This document shows positions 52,920 through 64,000 of a stretch of 64,000 bases of DNA, piece by piece (position 1 is the stretch's first letter; the number at the start of each line of letters is the position of its first letter). The stretch covers positions 166,158 to 230,157 of the forward strand of contig JAJFUF010000006.1 of assembly GCA_021372495.1 (NCBI GenBank), given 5' to 3'. The position numbers were made by a program, and so were the translations under genes. The notes below the pieces were generated by a model. It saw only the letters and a list, made by a program, of their open reading frames with translations. It searched no databases and was not told the DNA's origin. Origin of the DNA: Lysobacteraceae bacterium. GTDB taxonomy: Bacteria > Pseudomonadota > Gammaproteobacteria > Xanthomonadales > Rhodanobacteraceae.

Positions 52920-53818
52920 AGCTCAAGCACGTCCTTCGCGCCGTCAGTTGGACACTTAGCCTGGCGGCAATTATCTATTTCGTTCGCATCGTGGCGCGCA
53001 CGGGGCTGACGACGTCCGGGCTCACGGGCGGTCAACTCGTCGGTGTGGTCGCGCTCGGCGCCGCGATCTACGGCCTGAGTGTGGCACTCCTGGCGATGCT
53101 CTGGTCGGCGCTTGTGGTGATCGAGCCGGCATCGAGAAATCACAGGTCCGAGGTTGTATCCATTTACCTCATAAGCCAATTCGGAAAATACCTTCCGGGC
53201 AATGTATTCCAGTACGTCGGGCGCCACATGCTCGGGCGTCAACTCGGCATTGGACACAGCCGACTGGCGGCGGCTGCCGTGATGGAGGCCCTCTTGCTGG
53301 CAGTTGGCAGCGCCGTCCTTGTGTTGTCACTCGGTCGGCACGTGCTACATGCGCTCATCCCATCGATTCCCCCCATCCCCGCCATCGCCGGAGCGGTACC
53401 GCTACTCATGCTGCCGGTCGTCACTTGGCTGCCCGGCAGATTCCGTGCGCTAAGTTGGATTCCGGCCTACCGGCTACCGAAGTTGGCGTCGCTAACGGTG
53501 GGGTATATGGTGTTCTTCACCATTTTCGGCACGCTCTACTGGGCGTTGTTGTTGTGGCTCAGCCCTTCGCCAGCGCAGCCGATCCACAGCGTCATCGGCG
53601 CGAGCAGCACGGCGTGGCTGGTGGGCTTCCTGGTGCCAGGGGCTCCCGCGGGTGCAGGCCTGCGCGAGGCCGCTCTTGCGCTTGCCGCAGGCGGCCACCA
53701 TCCCGAGCCGTCCACGTTGACGGCCATCTTGCTGTTTAGGCTCATTACGCTCGGCGGCGATCTTCTGGCTTTCCTTGCCGGCCACATCCTGAAAGCGCTG
53801 CACGCAACGGCAACCTAA
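52886..53818 (+). CDS. LPG-synthase-type transmembrane protein (AglD/UPF0104-like)
   Basis: This protein of about 300 residues has eight or so hydrophobic helices. YLISQFGKYLPGNVFQYVGR and FLVPGAPAGAGLREAAL are the conserved blocks of the lysylphosphatidylglycerol-synthase transmembrane domain family, which lacks the aminoacyl-transfer domain here. Bacterial members near glycan loci are suspected lipid or glycolipid flippases or regulators. The start is uncertain: GTG at 52886, or TTG at 52916 overlapping the previous stop (TTGA). Confidence 0.82.
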   Translation: MDHGPLRTSHLKLKHVLRAVSWTLSLAAIIYFVRIVARTGLTTSGLTGGQLVGVVALGAAIYGLSVALLAMLWSALVVIEPASRNHRSEVVSIYLISQFGKYLPGNVFQYVGRHMLGRQLGIGHSRLAAAAVMEALLLAVGSAVLVLSLGRHVLHALIPSIPPIPAIAGAVPLLMLPVVTWLPGRFRALSWIPAYRLPKLASLTVGYMVFFTIFGTLYWALLLWLSPSPAQPIHSVIGASSTAWLVGFLVPGAPAGAGLREAALALAAGGHHPEPSTLTAILLFRLITLGGDLLAFLAGHILKALHATAT

Positions 53819-53948
53819 CGGCGTACCGGCCCTGCGTGCACTCTGTCTCTGCGAACGTCGCATGCCACCAATGCCGGTGCACCAGGCCGCCACACTGATT
53901 CCAAACAAACGAACGCCCCGCATCGCGAACCGGCGGGAAGCAGCCCCC

Positions 53949-56252
53949 TCACGGGGTGTCGGCTATCGGCGTCCAACCCGTCCCGAAGCTTCTGGCATAC
54001 GTATTACCAGTAAAGCTGGTCCCATTTCCGAACCAGATCTGGATGTCATTGGCATTGCTCGTCCATGCCACGTCGAGATCGCCATCGCCGTTGAAGTCTC
54101 CGGTACAGGCGACGTGATAGGCCGGATTGACCGAGGTCGACCAAGTCCTCACGACGGTCGATCCGTTCATATTCCAGTAGCCGAAGCGGCTGACGCCACC
54201 CGAGTTGTAGAGAAACAGCAAGTCGGTCTTCCCGTCGCCGTCTACGTCGCCCCCGCCGATGAGCGACCAGCCTTTGGCGAAAGTCCCCGCATACGCGCTG
54301 CTGCTGAACGACGTGCCATTGCCGAACCACATCTTCACGTCGTTCGCCGCGCTCGTCCACGCAATATCCAGATAACCATCCCCGTTGAAGTCGCCGGTGG
54401 CGCCCACGCGATACGTTGTCGTGGTCGCGGTGGCCCAGGTTCTGACGACTGTGGACCCATTCATGATCCAGTAGCCGAACTGGCCACTAGAGCCTGAAAC
54501 GTAGCGGAAGAGCAAATCGGACTTGCCGTCACCGTCGATATCGCCCGCGCCGATAATCTGCCAGCCAGCGCCGTAGCTGCGCACGTAAGCGCTGCTGCTG
54601 AACGACACCCCATTGCCAAACCAGAGCCGCACGTCGCGACTGCTGCTCGTCCAGGCGATGTCCAGGTAACCATCGCCATTGAAATCGCCTGTCGCAGCTA
54701 CGTGATAGCCGGTGCCGGTTGAAACCGCCCAGGTCTTGGCGACCGTGGAGCCGTTCATGATCCAGTAACCGAACGCTCCGCTACCTCCCGAGGTGTAGCG
54801 CCAGAGGATGTCCGACCGCCCATCGTTGTCGACGTCGTTCCGGATGCGCTGCGCGCTCAACGGCACCTTGGTCGCCTCGAACGTGGCAACGGTTGCTGCC
54901 GTCTGATTTAGCGTCCGCGCGTTGTCGGCCTGGTTGGCGACGCCGCACGGCACGTTCTGGCACAGCAGGTTCGGGCTGGAGAACACCTGCACCGACTCTT
55001 GGGTGGCACCCTCGTAGGCCATGATCGTGCCGAAGCCGGTGTTGCCGCTGACGCTGGTCTTGTAACCGTAGGAGTAGGCGTACGCACCAGGAATCGGGTT
55101 GTTGCTGCTGTCCTTGCTGGCGTTGGCGATGTCGTGCGCCAGGCCCATGGTGTGGCCGAGCTCATGGGTCAGCGCCTTGTCCTCGCAGTAATAGCCCGCG
55201 TCGGTGCCGTCGCTGATCACCGCCATGCCTGCAGGATAGTCGTCCTGCACGACCCCGACCGCACCCGCACCGTTCAGCCAGGCGATGCCGCAGCTGCCGT
55301 TGGTAGCATGGTCGTACTTGCGCACCAGCGCGACCAGGTCGGCGCCGTACTGCACGCGCAGGGTCGGCAGCGTCGACAGCGATGCGGGAATCGTCACGCT
55401 GTTGCCGTTGTCGTCGAACCCGGACAGGTCGAACAACGCGTTGTCGTTGAGCGTGTTGTCCGGATAGCTGACCTTGACGGTCTCCACCAGCCGTATGCGC
55501 AGATTGACCTTGCTGTTGACGTAAGTCTGGTTCGCGTAGGCGACCAGATAGTTCAGCCGCGTCTGCGCCGCCGAGTCCGAGCCCAGTCCGGTCGCAAAGC
55601 CGGCGGTGTAGGCGATCATCACGTCGACCACCGGGCCGCTCGCAGCCGTCGCGCTCGCAGCCGTCGCGCTCGCAGTGACCTGCGCGGAAGCAGCGGACAG
55701 GGGCGCCGCGGTATCCTCGCTGGGCTGCAGCCGCGTATTTGCGCCGCGGCGGAAGCGAGCCGTTGGGGGAGCGAGCGCGTCATTGCGGCGCACCGCATTC
55801 GCCATCAGCGCCACGCTCTGCGCCGCCAGGGCAGGGTCGACCTGGGCGACCCACGCCTTGCCTTCGTGCCGCACGATGTGCAGCGCGCGCCCCGAGGGCA
55901 TCGGGATGCTGCCGAACACCGCGTCCTTGCCAAAAGTCAGCACCGCCGACTGCTTGCCGATCGCTGTGGCAACCTCACCTATCCAGCTCCAGTCGCCGTT
56001 CGCGTAAACTTCGTTCCGCACGTACTTGACGTAGACGCGGCCGCCGGAGGCGAGAGGCACCCACAAGCCGCTGCCTTCGGCGGCGGCGGCAATCGCCTGG
56101 TCCTCGTCGATCGTGGCGGGGTAGAGTTTGCGGATGCCAACCGTGACAGACTGGGCGTAGACCGACGAACCGAGCAGGTAACGGTCCTTCGCCTGCACGG
56201 GCGCAACGGATGCGAGCACCAGAAGTGCTGCCAGGATCAGGATGGAACGCAC
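53949..56252 (-). CDS. secreted zinc metalloprotease with three FG-GAP-type repeats
   Basis: This 767-residue exported protein has a signal peptide (MRSILILAALLVLASVAPVQA), a propeptide-like region and a metzincin-type catalytic domain with HELGHTMGLAHD (residues 363-374; HExxHxxGxxH). Residues 473-767 are three repeats of exactly 98 residues, each holding D-x-D-x-D-G-x-x-D calcium loops (DVDNDGRSD, DFNGDGYLD and similar), GYWIMNGSTV and LWFGNG, as in VCBS/FG-GAP beta-propeller repeats. It lies apart from the polysaccharide genes on the opposite strand. It probably degrades extracellular proteins; the target is unknown. Confidence 0.9.
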   Translation of the reverse strand: MRSILILAALLVLASVAPVQAKDRYLLGSSVYAQSVTVGIRKLYPATIDEDQAIAAAAEGSGLWVPLASGGRVYVKYVRNEVYANGDWSWIGEVATAIGKQSAVLTFGKDAVFGSIPMPSGRALHIVRHEGKAWVAQVDPALAAQSVALMANAVRRNDALAPPTARFRRGANTRLQPSEDTAAPLSAASAQVTASATAASATAASGPVVDVMIAYTAGFATGLGSDSAAQTRLNYLVAYANQTYVNSKVNLRIRLVETVKVSYPDNTLNDNALFDLSGFDDNGNSVTIPASLSTLPTLRVQYGADLVALVRKYDHATNGSCGIAWLNGAGAVGVVQDDYPAGMAVISDGTDAGYYCEDKALTHELGHTMGLAHDIANASKDSSNNPIPGAYAYSYGYKTSVSGNTGFGTIMAYEGATQESVQVFSSPNLLCQNVPCGVANQADNARTLNQTAATVATFEATKVPLSAQRIRNDVDNDGRSDILWRYTSGGSGAFGYWIMNGSTVAKTWAVSTGTGYHVAATGDFNGDGYLDIAWTSSSRDVRLWFGNGVSFSSSAYVRSYGAGWQIIGAGDIDGDGKSDLLFRYVSGSSGQFGYWIMNGSTVVRTWATATTTTYRVGATGDFNGDGYLDIAWTSAANDVKMWFGNGTSFSSSAYAGTFAKGWSLIGGGDVDGDGKTDLLFLYNSGGVSRFGYWNMNGSTVVRTWSTSVNPAYHVACTGDFNGDGDLDVAWTSNANDIQIWFGNGTSFTGNTYARSFGTGWTPIADTP

Positions 56253-56444
56253 GCGGGTACCCTCAAGAAGCTGTTGACCGAAACGGGGGCCGCCAACGAC
56301 GGCGCGGGGATATTAACGCAATCGGCAACCTGGAAAATGGCGGGTTCGCGTTAACTGCCAATTAACCGTCGCTCAATCGGCCAGGACTCTCTCGAGCAAC
56401 CGCGCAACAATTTCGAAGTTTGGATAATCCCAAATCACGCCATC

Positions 56445-58403
<1,959 letters not shown>

Positions 58404-58446
58404 GCCACCGACCCCAACCGCCACGAGGGCACAAGGACGAAAGCCA

Positions 58447-59400
58447 ATGAAGCTGGTGATCCAGATCCCGTGCCTGAACGAGGCGCAGACGCTGGCCATC
58501 GCGCTGGGCGAGCTGCCGCGCCGGGTGGACGGCTTCGATGAAGTCGAATGGCTGATCGTGGACGACGGCTCGACCGACAACACCGGCGCGCTGGCGAAGC
58601 AGTTGGGGGTCGATCATGTCGTGCGGCACCCGGTCAACCGGGGGCTGGCCGCCGCGTTCATGACCGGCATCGACGCGGCGCTGCGCCTCGGCGCCGATGT
58701 GATCGTCAACACCGACGCCGATAACCAGTACTGCGCCGACGACATCCCCAAACTGGTCCGACCGATCCTGGACCATCAGGCCGACATGGTGATCGGCGCG
58801 CGCCCGATCGACGAAACCGAGCACTTCTCCTGGATCAAGAAGAAGCTGCAGCGGCTCGGCAGCTGGGCCGTGCGCATGGCCAGCAAGACCGACGTGGCCG
58901 ACGCGCCGAGCGGATTTCGCGCCGTCTCGCGCGAGGCCGCCATGCGCCTGAACGTTTTCAATGCCTACACCTACACCCTCGAAACCATCATCCAGGCGGG
59001 ATTGTGCAACATGCGGGTCATCTCGGTGCCGATCCGCACCAACGCAGACCTGCGCCCCTCGCGGCTGGTCAAGAGCATTTCCAGCTACGTCAAGCGCTCG
59101 CTGATCACCATCCTGCGGGTGTTCGTGATCTACCGGCCGCTGGCGCTGTTCTTCTGGATCGGCGTCATCATCCTGGGGCTGGGCTCGATCGTCGGCACCC
59201 GCTTCCTCTATCTGTACCTGCTCGGCCAGGGCGAAGGCCACGTCCAGTCGGTCGTATTCGCCTCGATGTGCATCATCCTCGGCATGCTGCTGTTCATGAT
59301 GGGGCTGATCGCCGAACTGATCTCGGCAAATCGCAAACTGCTCGAACGCGTGAACGTGCGATTGCAGCAGCTCGAGACGCAGCGGCGTCGCGAGCACTGA
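58447..59400 (+). CDS. family 2 glycosyltransferase (polyprenyl-phosphate sugar transferase type)
   Basis: This 317-residue membrane protein has a GT-A domain beginning LVIQIPCLNEAQTL, then VDDGSTDNT and the metal-binding TDADNQY, as in dolichyl-phosphate-mannose synthase-like GT2 enzymes. The C-terminal segment has two transmembrane helices (FWIGVIILGLGSIVG and FASMCIILGMLLFMMGLI), the GtrB/DPM1-like topology. It would make a polyprenyl-phosphate-linked sugar for the inner-membrane side of glycan synthesis. The start at 58447 has a weak ribosome-binding site. Confidence 0.88.
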   Translation: MKLVIQIPCLNEAQTLAIALGELPRRVDGFDEVEWLIVDDGSTDNTGALAKQLGVDHVVRHPVNRGLAAAFMTGIDAALRLGADVIVNTDADNQYCADDIPKLVRPILDHQADMVIGARPIDETEHFSWIKKKLQRLGSWAVRMASKTDVADAPSGFRAVSREAAMRLNVFNAYTYTLETIIQAGLCNMRVISVPIRTNADLRPSRLVKSISSYVKRSLITILRVFVIYRPLALFFWIGVIILGLGSIVGTRFLYLYLLGQGEGHVQSVVFASMCIILGMLLFMMGLIAELISANRKLLERVNVRLQQLETQRRREH

Positions 59401-59469
59401 ACGCAGACGTTTCCGGGCATCGCCGGCAGCTTGCCGGCAATCTTTTCGATCGGGTTTTGGAGTCGACAA

Positions 59470-60882
59470 ATGCTTGTTCCAGTCATTCTCAGCGGCGGCA
59501 GCGGCACGCGCCTGTGGCCGCTGTCCCGCAAGAACCTTCCCAAGCAGTTCCTGCCCTTGGCGGGTGACACGACGCTGTTCCAGCAGACGGTTGCCCGTGC
59601 CCGGGCGCTGCCGGAGGTCGATGGCTCGATCGTCGTGTGCAGCGAGGATCACCGCTTCCTTGTCGCGGAGCAGTTGCTGGAACTCGGCGTCGCCGGCGCC
59701 TCGATCCTGCTCGAGCCGATCGCGCGCAACACTGCGCCGGCGATCGCGCTGGCGGCGATGCAGGCGCTGGCCGAGGACGCCGACGCGATCCTGCTCGTCC
59801 TGCCGGCGGACCACCTGATCGGCGATACCGCGAGTTTCTCCGACGCCGTCGCCATGGCGCATCCACTGGCCGCGCAGGGCTGGCTGGTGACGTTCGGCAT
59901 CCGTCCGGATGCCCCGGAAACCGGGTTCGGCTACATCCGCAGGGCGGAGGCGATCGACGCCCACGGCTTTCGCATCGACGCCTTCGTCGAGAAGCCCGAC
60001 CGCGCCACCGCCGAGTCCTACCTCGCCGCCGGCGGCTACGACTGGAACTCGGGCATGTTCATGTTCAAGGCCTCCCGCTTCCTCGAAGAACTTGCCCAGC
60101 ATGCGCCGGCGATGCATGCGGCGGTCGAGGTCGCATTCCGCAGCGCACATGCCGATCTCGATTTCACGCGCGTCGACAAGGCAGCGTTCGCCGCGGTTCC
60201 GGATGATTCGATCGACTACGCGGTGATGGAGAAGACCACGCGCGCCGCCGTGGTGCCGGTGAGTTGCGGCTGGAGCGACATCGGCTCATGGGCCGCGCTG
60301 TGGGCCGCCTCCGAGCGCGACGACGACGGCAACCGGCTGGAAGGCGACGTGCTCGCCGTCGACAGCACCAACTGCTACGTGCGCGGCTCCGAACGCCGCA
60401 TGGTGGCGATGCTCGGCGTCGAGGACCTGATCGTGGTCGACACGCCGGATGCGGTCCTGGTCGCCTCGCGCGACCGCGTGCAGGACGTGAAGAAGCTGGT
60501 CGACCGGCTCAAGGCCGCGGATCGGCCGGAGCATCTCTTCCACCGCAAGGTTTACCGCCCCTGGGGCAGTTACGACTCGATCGACATGGGCGACCGCTTC
60601 CAGGTCAAGCGCATCATGGTCAAGCCGGGCGCGGCGCTCAGCCTGCAGAAGCACCACCATCGCGCCGAGCACTGGATCGTCGTGTCGGGCACCGCCGAAG
60701 TCACCCGCGACAGCGAGGTCTTCCTGCTCGGCGAGAACCAGAGCACCTACCTGCCGCTCGGCAGCGTGCACCGGCTGCGCAATCCGGGCAAGGTGCCGCT
60801 GGAGCTGATCGAGGTGCAGTCGGGCAGCTACCTCGGCGAGGATGACATTGTGCGTCTCGAGGACGTGTACGGGCGGAGCTGA
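59470..60882 (+). CDS. manC: mannose-1-phosphate guanylyltransferase / mannose-6-phosphate isomerase
   Basis: This 470-residue bifunctional enzyme is of the XanB/AlgA type. The N-terminal nucleotidyltransferase has LSGGSGTRLWPLSRKNLPKQF, the substrate motif FVEKPDRA and WNSGMFMF. The C-terminal cupin isomerase domain has GSYDSIDMGDRFQVKRI and HHHRAEHWIVVSGTAEVT with its zinc histidines. It supplies GDP-mannose for surface polysaccharide and for the gmd reaction. The ATG at 59470 begins the family's MLVPVILSGG start. Confidence 0.96.
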   Translation: MLVPVILSGGSGTRLWPLSRKNLPKQFLPLAGDTTLFQQTVARARALPEVDGSIVVCSEDHRFLVAEQLLELGVAGASILLEPIARNTAPAIALAAMQALAEDADAILLVLPADHLIGDTASFSDAVAMAHPLAAQGWLVTFGIRPDAPETGFGYIRRAEAIDAHGFRIDAFVEKPDRATAESYLAAGGYDWNSGMFMFKASRFLEELAQHAPAMHAAVEVAFRSAHADLDFTRVDKAAFAAVPDDSIDYAVMEKTTRAAVVPVSCGWSDIGSWAALWAASERDDDGNRLEGDVLAVDSTNCYVRGSERRMVAMLGVEDLIVVDTPDAVLVASRDRVQDVKKLVDRLKAADRPEHLFHRKVYRPWGSYDSIDMGDRFQVKRIMVKPGAALSLQKHHHRAEHWIVVSGTAEVTRDSEVFLLGENQSTYLPLGSVHRLRNPGKVPLELIEVQSGSYLGEDDIVRLEDVYGRS

Positions 60883-61135
60883 GCTTCGCTCGTACAACGC
60901 CGGTCTGACCGAAGTCGCTGATTGACTCGCTGCAATCGGGGCCGGATATCCTGCACTTCGGCGCCACCCGGCACGGGTTCTCTCCCACGCCGGCCGCTGC
61001 CCCCCCCGCCCCGTCGATCCGGCGGGCTTCCGCTGGACCTCAGGCCATTGCCGGATCCGCGCGCCGCAATCAGCCGAAGGTCGCCGAGCCTCGCACGCGT
61101 AGCAGGCGAACGGGGCCATTTCCGGGGCGGACGCT

Positions 61136-63703
61136 TCAACGCGTACCGTTTTTCGGGGGACCCGTTGGGGTGTCGGGATTCGGCCCTGAGTGCAATCGAT
61201 CGGCCGACGGTGCGGCGCTCTGGTCCGAAGGTGCGTCCATTGCGGTAACGCTGACAAGCCCCAAGGCAAGCACCCGCATGTCATTGCTCAAGCTTACGGC
61301 CTTGGGCGATGTGGCGTCGGGAAGATCGAAGTTGATGACGATCTTACGCGTCCCATCAAGAAGGTCTCGCGACAGCGGAACCGACATCCGCACACGGTTG
61401 TTCGGATAGGTCACGGTATATGCATTCACCAGCGATCCGTTGACGCTTACACGAACGGTCTGCCGCGGGTGCTTCGGGGTTATGAATGCCTGAGCGGCGA
61501 ACTGAAGTGCGATCCCACCTTTTCGCTCCGGCAGTTGACGCGGATCGATCTGCAATTGGGCGCTCTTGCCGATACTCCACACACCCCACGCTTCCGGATT
61601 ACTCCATCCGGAAGCCAACCAAGAATTCCATGCACCCGGAGCGTGGAAATATTCGGAAGTTCCGAATGGAAACATGGGCCGCTCCAGACGATGCATATAG
61701 AGACGCATGTCTTCGCGCAGGAAAATCCGTACCGGTGGCCCATAACCCCATCGGAATGCCCAGACCCTGATCCGCGTGCTGTCGATCGGAGCGAATCCCC
61801 GCGGTGGGTTCGCATTGGGCGATATCAGGTACACGTCGTCGTACCGACTGTTCAGTGCGGAAACATAAGAAGCATCGTCGAGGCTGGCGTCGTCGATAGC
61901 GACAACGGAAAGTCCGAACGTGTAGACAAGCGGGGTTTTGATTTCATGCGTATTTGGCAGTCCAGGTCCGAGCGAGTCGAGCAGGATTACGTCGGCACTG
62001 TCGACACGGGAAACGAGATGGCGCAAGCCCGCATAAAGGCCGTCATTTTCGCGCTTGCCGATCTGCGACATCGTCGTCGCACCCGCATAAGCCGTACTCA
62101 ATGCCAAGGCGGCAGCAACGATGATGCGTCCTCGTCCTGGCGGCATGCCTGCCCAACAGCACACCACGAACAGGATCATATACGGCACCAGCTCGCTGAG
62201 CAGGTAGCGGGCGTAGTACGGTCCGTAGGGAATCGTCCATTGGAGTATGGCCGTATAGACGAAGAAGCCTGCGATGAAGACGCGCAGGAATTCGATTCTT
62301 GGGTCGGCCTGCCTGCGCAGCACCGCAAACATAAATACCAGTGGAATCAGCGGACCAAGATAGACGGCCAGACCGGCCAGACTCGATGCGCGCGCCGCTC
62401 TCCAACCGGAACCGGCGAGCCCCCACGCAGTGGATAGCCATGGGTCGGTGGCGTAGTGCGCCGTCCAACCCAGCCGATAGATCTTGAACAAGCCGATTGC
62501 CAGACCGAGCAGAACAACGACGGCAATGCCCGAACGCACCGGTACGACCAGCCAACGCGCAACGACCGCGGCGCCGCCGGGTCTGCGGGCGAACATGGTC
62601 AAACCGAACCAGAACGCGATCCCTAGCACAGCCAGCGCGACGATATGCGACGGCCAATGCGCGCCGAGCGGCCCCGCGAAGAAGATCCGATAGATATCCG
62701 TCGCGTAGTAGTACGACCAGTGAAGGCCGTAGACGACGGACAGCAGGTACAACCCTACGACCGCAACGGCCCAGCACACGACTACACGGCGTCGTCCATC
62801 ATCCGGATCGCAAGACACCGCGGCGACCGCCGCCGCGACGACAAACGGCATGTACATCAACCCGCTGATCCGGGTGGTGAACAGCGCTGCGAACGCGGCC
62901 ACGGATATCCACAGCCAGCGCCGCTGCCGTAACGACGACGTGCTGCTCCAGCAGGCCGCGAGATAAGTAAACCCTATCAGCGAGAATGCGAGCGTTGGGA
63001 CTTCGGTTACGGGAAATTTCGAGAAGAACGCGTGCAGCGGGGACAGCGCGAGCAGAAGCCCAGCCGCCAACGCCGCGGCGTGCGAACGAGTGACGACAAG
63101 CGTCAGCCGGTGGAAGAACAGAATCGAAAGGAGAGCGAACAGCGTAAGCGCGTAGACGCCAAACGTGGCGCCGAATACGCCCCCGAACAGTGCCATCCAC
63201 ACCGGGAAGAGATGGTAGAACTGGAATTCGAGCCTGGGGCTCGCGCCGTCACGCGCGTACACGCCGGCGACGAAGACGCCACGGCCCCGGTTGTCGCGCA
63301 GGTACTCGTCCTTGAAGGCACTGTCGTCAAGCCGGTCGAGCACGGTGTCGCGAACCTCGACGCCGCCGGTACGCTCGATATAGTTGGCGATGTTGACGTA
63401 CAGCCCCTGATCCTGCCCGCCCAGCACGTATTGATAGGCGGGCAAGCGGAAGAAAAGCGCGACAAGCACCAGCAGCGCCAGGTGTTGCCAGCGTGGCCCC
63501 GGTCCAAGCGCCGACGGGCGCGCATGCGTTCGCCACGCATAGGTTCCGGTTACAAGCACCGAAACAATCCAGACCTGAGGTGCTAAAAAATAGCCCGCCA
63601 GCGTCGAGCTTAGCCCGACAAAACTGGTCACCAGCACGAATACGGCCACCAGCTCCAACGCGCGGTCCATACGCGCACCGGCGCCCTCGTTACGCTGACT
63701 CAT
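61136..63703 (-). CDS. large polytopic membrane protein, glycosyltransferase-like
   Basis: This 855-residue protein has about eleven or twelve hydrophobic helices in residues 1-550, with a short acidic loop GGQDQGLYVNIANYIERTGG after the second or third helix that resembles the GT-C type catalytic loop. The soluble C-terminal third (from about 620) contains beta-rich sequence ending in VTVRVSVNGSLVNAYTVTYPNN-type strands. GC is lower than in the neighbouring metabolic genes. Such proteins probably transfer a sugar from a lipid carrier, but I cannot assign a family with certainty. It lies between manC and gmd on the opposite strand to manC. ATG at 63670 is an alternative start. Confidence 0.7.
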   Translation of the reverse strand: MSQRNEGAGARMDRALELVAVFVLVTSFVGLSSTLAGYFLAPQVWIVSVLVTGTYAWRTHARPSALGPGPRWQHLALLVLVALFFRLPAYQYVLGGQDQGLYVNIANYIERTGGVEVRDTVLDRLDDSAFKDEYLRDNRGRGVFVAGVYARDGASPRLEFQFYHLFPVWMALFGGVFGATFGVYALTLFALLSILFFHRLTLVVTRSHAAALAAGLLLALSPLHAFFSKFPVTEVPTLAFSLIGFTYLAACWSSTSSLRQRRWLWISVAAFAALFTTRISGLMYMPFVVAAAVAAVSCDPDDGRRRVVVCWAVAVVGLYLLSVVYGLHWSYYYATDIYRIFFAGPLGAHWPSHIVALAVLGIAFWFGLTMFARRPGGAAVVARWLVVPVRSGIAVVVLLGLAIGLFKIYRLGWTAHYATDPWLSTAWGLAGSGWRAARASSLAGLAVYLGPLIPLVFMFAVLRRQADPRIEFLRVFIAGFFVYTAILQWTIPYGPYYARYLLSELVPYMILFVVCCWAGMPPGRGRIIVAAALALSTAYAGATTMSQIGKRENDGLYAGLRHLVSRVDSADVILLDSLGPGLPNTHEIKTPLVYTFGLSVVAIDDASLDDASYVSALNSRYDDVYLISPNANPPRGFAPIDSTRIRVWAFRWGYGPPVRIFLREDMRLYMHRLERPMFPFGTSEYFHAPGAWNSWLASGWSNPEAWGVWSIGKSAQLQIDPRQLPERKGGIALQFAAQAFITPKHPRQTVRVSVNGSLVNAYTVTYPNNRVRMSVPLSRDLLDGTRKIVINFDLPDATSPKAVSLSNDMRVLALGLVSVTAMDAPSDQSAAPSADRLHSGPNPDTPTGPPKNGTR

Positions 63704-63829
63704 CCCTCCCCCTATGCCGCCGCTGTCGGCGGACTTTCGTTATCTCCGCAAATCGCGCCCCAATGCTGCCGGCTCGCGCATACACCTGCAGTGGTTCGCC
63801 GCACGCCCGGTCGCCGCAACGGGTAGCCT

Positions 63830-64000
63830 TCAGGACGACCTGCCGCGCCGATTGCGGCTGAGGTCGGCTTCGACCATCAACGCGCACAGCCGCTCGAGGG
63901 TGGTCTGCGCCTGCCAGCCCAGCTCGGCGCGCGCCTTGCCCGGATCGCCGATCAGCAGGTCCACCTCGGCCGGCCGGTAAAACCGCGGGTTGATCCGCAC
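63830..64000 (-). CDS. gmd: GDP-mannose 4,6-dehydratase, C-terminal end (cut by window edge)
   Basis: The last 56 codons read on the minus strand include [26 protein letters not shown] and [14 protein letters not shown], a close match to the C-terminus of Gmd, which ends in such a YRPxEVDxLxGDPxKAxxxLGW block. The rest of the gene continues beyond the window. It would make GDP-4-keto-6-deoxymannose, the precursor of GDP-fucose, GDP-rhamnose or GDP-perosamine. Together with manC it places this end of the window in a GDP-sugar pathway. Confidence 0.85.
   Translation of the reverse strand: MRINPRFYRPAEVDLLIGDPGKARAELGWQAQTTLERLCALMVEADLSRNRRGRSS

Noticed and set aside
55629..55670. Short direct repeat coding ATAASATAAS in the metalloprotease
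   Set aside because: It is a simple low-complexity linker between the propeptide and the catalytic domain, not a meaningful element.

Overview
The window is about 64 kb of very GC-rich chromosomal DNA from a gammaproteobacterium, most likely order Lysobacterales (Xanthomonadaceae/Rhodanobacteraceae). The pointers are a GTP-type PEP carboxykinase, a MetJ repressor, TPR-sulfotransferases clustered with a TonB-dependent receptor, REP-like palindromes with GTAGGGTGGGC arms, and etfB-etfA directly abutting a surface-polysaccharide region, as in Xanthomonas. The genus cannot be fixed from sequence alone. I see no rRNA, tRNA, CRISPR array, transposase or phage genes.

Layout. 0-6 kb: end of an alpha/beta hydrolase, a TetR regulator, pckG, a histone-deacetylase-family hydrolase, and an ECF sigma / membrane protein / DUF4097-like exported protein operon. 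6-16.2 kb: four TPR-sulfotransferase genes around one TonB-dependent receptor, the most unusual block here. 16.3-22.4 kb: an unknown exported protein, a GAF-GAF-GGDEF-EAL cyclic-di-GMP enzyme, hslO and mtgA. 22.4-24.8 kb: a tightly overlapped arsenic operon arsR-arsI-arsC-acr3 behind a near-consensus promoter. 24.9-34.2 kb: CBS protein, MFS carrier, GMC oxidoreductase, M48 protease with LemA, serine hydrolase, a GPP34/GOLPH3-family protein and a TonB-like protein. 34.5-38.3 kb: a MetJ repressor carrying a long Lys/Ala-rich histone-H1-like tail, and gcvT-gcvH-gcvPA. 38.4-42.0 kb: a four-gene Mla/MCE lipid-transport operon. 42.1-46.0 kb: alkB, amidase and ETF-ubiquinone oxidoreductase. 46.0-51.7 kb: a low-GC methyltransferase, LysE exporter, ATP-grasp enzyme, galE and etfBA. 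51.7-64 kb: a surface-polysaccharide region with visibly lower GC in parts (two methyltransferases, an LPG-synthase-like membrane protein, glycosyltransferase, manC, a large membrane protein and the end of gmd), interrupted by a secreted FG-GAP metalloprotease and acetoacetyl-CoA synthetase.

How the genes work together. etfB, etfA and ETF-QO form one electron route from acyl-CoA and similar dehydrogenases to ubiquinone. gcvT, gcvH and gcvPA give most of the glycine-cleavage system (gcvPB is not in the window). manC and gmd supply GDP-mannose and GDP-4-keto-6-deoxymannose for glycan assembly. The Mla operon moves lipids across the envelope. The best candidates for undescribed biology are the sulfotransferase/receptor block and the MetJ-H1 tail fusion.
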